A DNA stretch of 15,675 nt from Deltaproteobacteria bacterium. GTDB taxonomy: Bacteria > Desulfobacterota > Syntrophia > Syntrophales > UBA5619. The notes beneath the pieces are model-generated. The model made no database searches. It was not told the DNA's origin and worked only from the letters and a program-made list of their open reading frames with translations. A program made the position numbers and the translations under genes. The stretch is taken from assembly GCA_021372695.1 (NCBI GenBank), contig JAJFTY010000006.1, forward strand, positions 1 to 15,675, given 5' to 3'. Shown here in pieces: positions 14,999 through 15,675 of this stretch (the stretch's first letter is position 1; each line of letters opens with the position of its first letter).

Positions 14999-15382
14999 CT
15001 ATCCGGCCAGGCTCACCCTGGCGGCGCTCTCATCAGCCTTCCGCCTGTTGGCCGAATCCACGAGCACGACCACGGGCTTGTGGCCGGCGAGATCCGCCTC
15101 CTCGTAATGCGCATAGGTTGCTATTATTATGAGATCTCCGGCCTCACCCATGCGGGCGGCCGCGCCATTGAGGCAGATGTCTCCCTTTCCGGCGGGACCG
15201 GCTATCGCATAGGTGTCGAAGCGGGCTCCGTTGTTGACGTTGTAGACATTGATCCGCTCATACTCCAAGATGTTGGCGGCACTCATCAGGTTGGCGTCGA
15301 TGGTGAGGCTGCCTTCATAGTGGAGATTCGAGTTGGTGATGCATGCGCGGTGAATTTTGGATTTGAGCATAAGTCGTTGCAT
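14999..15382 (-). CDS. panD: Aspartate 1-decarboxylase proenzyme
   Basis: 127 residues, the size of E. coli PanD. It decarboxylates L-aspartate to beta-alanine for pantothenate and CoA. The self-cleavage site Gly24-Ser25 (LHYEGS), which generates the pyruvoyl group, lines up without gaps, as do Lys9, His11, Arg54, Thr57, Tyr58 and Asn72. The ATG at 15380-15382 has GGAGG (15388-15392) five bases upstream; an apparent TTG start four codons earlier overlaps that ribosome site and is rejected. It is the first gene after a promoter/operator and heads a row of CoA-thioester enzymes, which is an uncommon place for panD. Identification is firm; the reason for the placement is inference. Confidence 0.95.
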   Translation of the reverse strand: MQRLMLKSKIHRACITNSNLHYEGSLTIDANLMSAANILEYERINVYNVNNGARFDTYAIAGPAGKGDICLNGAAARMGEAGDLIIIATYAHYEEADLAGHKPVVVLVDSANRRKADESAARVSLAG

Positions 15383-15387
15383 TTTGT

Positions 15388-15392
15388 CCTCC
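15388..15392 (-). promoter_or_regulatory. panD ribosome binding site
   Basis: GGAGG on the minus strand, five bases before ATG 15380-15382. It sets the start that gives exact register with E. coli PanD. Confidence 0.8.
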
Positions 15393-15401
15393 AAAAATGT
15401 A

Positions 15402-15415
15402 TGAACGTTCGTTCA
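15402..15415. promoter_or_regulatory. Palindromic operator, TetR-family type
   Basis: TGAACGTTCGTTCA: perfect 6-base arms (TGAACG/CGTTCA) around a 2-base centre. This size and style is typical of TetR-family operators, including those regulating acyl-CoA metabolism. It lies between the proposed promoter and the panD ribosome site, where a bound repressor would block early transcription. No regulator gene is in the window. Confidence 0.55.
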
Positions 15416-15426
15416 CCTCGATATTC

Positions 15427-15455
15427 CTGTTAAAGAATTGGAACTCCTTTGTCAA
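15427..15455 (-). promoter_or_regulatory. Probable sigma-70 promoter of the panD-led unit
   Basis: A perfect TTGACA (minus strand, 15450-15455) is followed after 17 bases by TAACAG (15427-15432), a weak -10. The region further upstream (about 15456-15530) is AT-rich with A/T tracts that could act as an UP element. Transcription would start near 15420, just before the palindromic operator. Confidence 0.5.
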
Positions 15456-15564
15456 GCACAAAATTTTTATGGCCGGAAATGGCCTGGCATGTTCTATTAT
15501 CATTTTGAATTTATTATTGAAAAATATCATGCGCCCTTGGAGGGACTGTACCGGGGCTTTCGTA

Positions 15565-15582
15565 CCGGCATTTCATTGCCGG
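15565..15582. repeat. Short hairpin
   Basis: CCGGCA (15565-15570) and TGCCGG (15577-15582) form a perfect 6-bp stem with a 6-base loop, immediately before the larger hairpin at 15585-15629. Confidence 0.5.
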
Positions 15583-15584
15583 GG

Positions 15585-15629
15585 CGCCATGCCGGGACCG
15601 TCCCTTTCCGAGATGGTCCCGGCATGGCG
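15585..15629. repeat. Perfect 15-bp inverted repeat
   Basis: CGCCATGCCGGGACC (15585-15599) is exactly complementary to GGTCCCGGCATGGCG (15615-15629), with a 15-base loop. It lies upstream of the panD promoter. No T-run follows on either strand, so it is not a standard terminator; it may be the 3' structure of a gene to the right or a palindromic repeat element. Confidence 0.75.
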
Positions 15630-15675
15630 GTCATTCGGGATTTGTAGGAAAAAGCGCTAGGTTGATGGGAGGATT

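Noticed and set aside
1..15675. CRISPR array, tRNA or rRNA genes
   Set aside because: No regularly spaced repeats, cloverleaf-like segments or rRNA signatures were seen on reading either strand.

Overview
The window is a one-directional catabolic island. All twelve complete genes I can support, plus a thirteenth cut by the left edge, lie on the minus strand and would be read right to left. Base composition (moderately GC-rich, with AT-richer gaps), clear GGAGG-type ribosome sites and the gene content (EntE-like acyl ligase, paired family III CoA-transferases, Fe-S ene-reductase, acyl-CoA dehydrogenase, two thiolase types) suggest an anaerobic or facultative bacterium that degrades aromatic, alicyclic or branched acids as CoA thioesters. 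A sulfate-reducing or syntrophic Desulfobacterota-like organism fits, but this assignment is inference.

Layout in transcription order. Right edge (15383-15675): AT-rich leader with a TTGACA-type promoter, a 14-bp palindromic operator of the kind bound by TetR-family repressors, and a perfect 15-bp hairpin. Then panD (aspartate 1-decarboxylase), an SCP2-type thiolase, an acyl-CoA dehydrogenase and a PanE-like ketopantoate reductase. Next comes a gap of about 920 bp (10166-11084) without a credible gene. It holds strong inverted repeats and what may be a decayed IS21-type end. Second block: a metal-dependent amidohydrolase/decarboxylase with an E-x-H motif, a single-domain old-yellow-enzyme ene-reductase, an enoyl-CoA hydratase-like protein, two adjacent family III CoA-transferases, an EntE/DhbE-like acyl-AMP ligase, a short-chain dehydrogenase, a canonical thiolase and the start of another amidohydrolase.

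Together these supply substrate activation (ligase, CoA-transferases), possible decarboxylation, enoyl reduction, alpha,beta-dehydrogenation, hydration, 3-hydroxyacyl oxidation and thiolysis. That is a complete beta-oxidation-like route, with the gene complement partly resembling the bbs/bns clusters for benzylsuccinate-type acids. Several enzymes have changes at expected catalytic positions: one CoA-transferase has Tyr in place of the reactive Asp, the hydratase has Asn for one catalytic Glu, the dehydrogenase has its base moved to the isovaleryl-CoA-dehydrogenase position, and the ene-reductase has Asp for one cluster Cys and lacks the usual C-terminal domains. The presence of panD and panE, two pantothenate/CoA precursor genes, inside a CoA-thioester pathway is the most unusual organisational feature.
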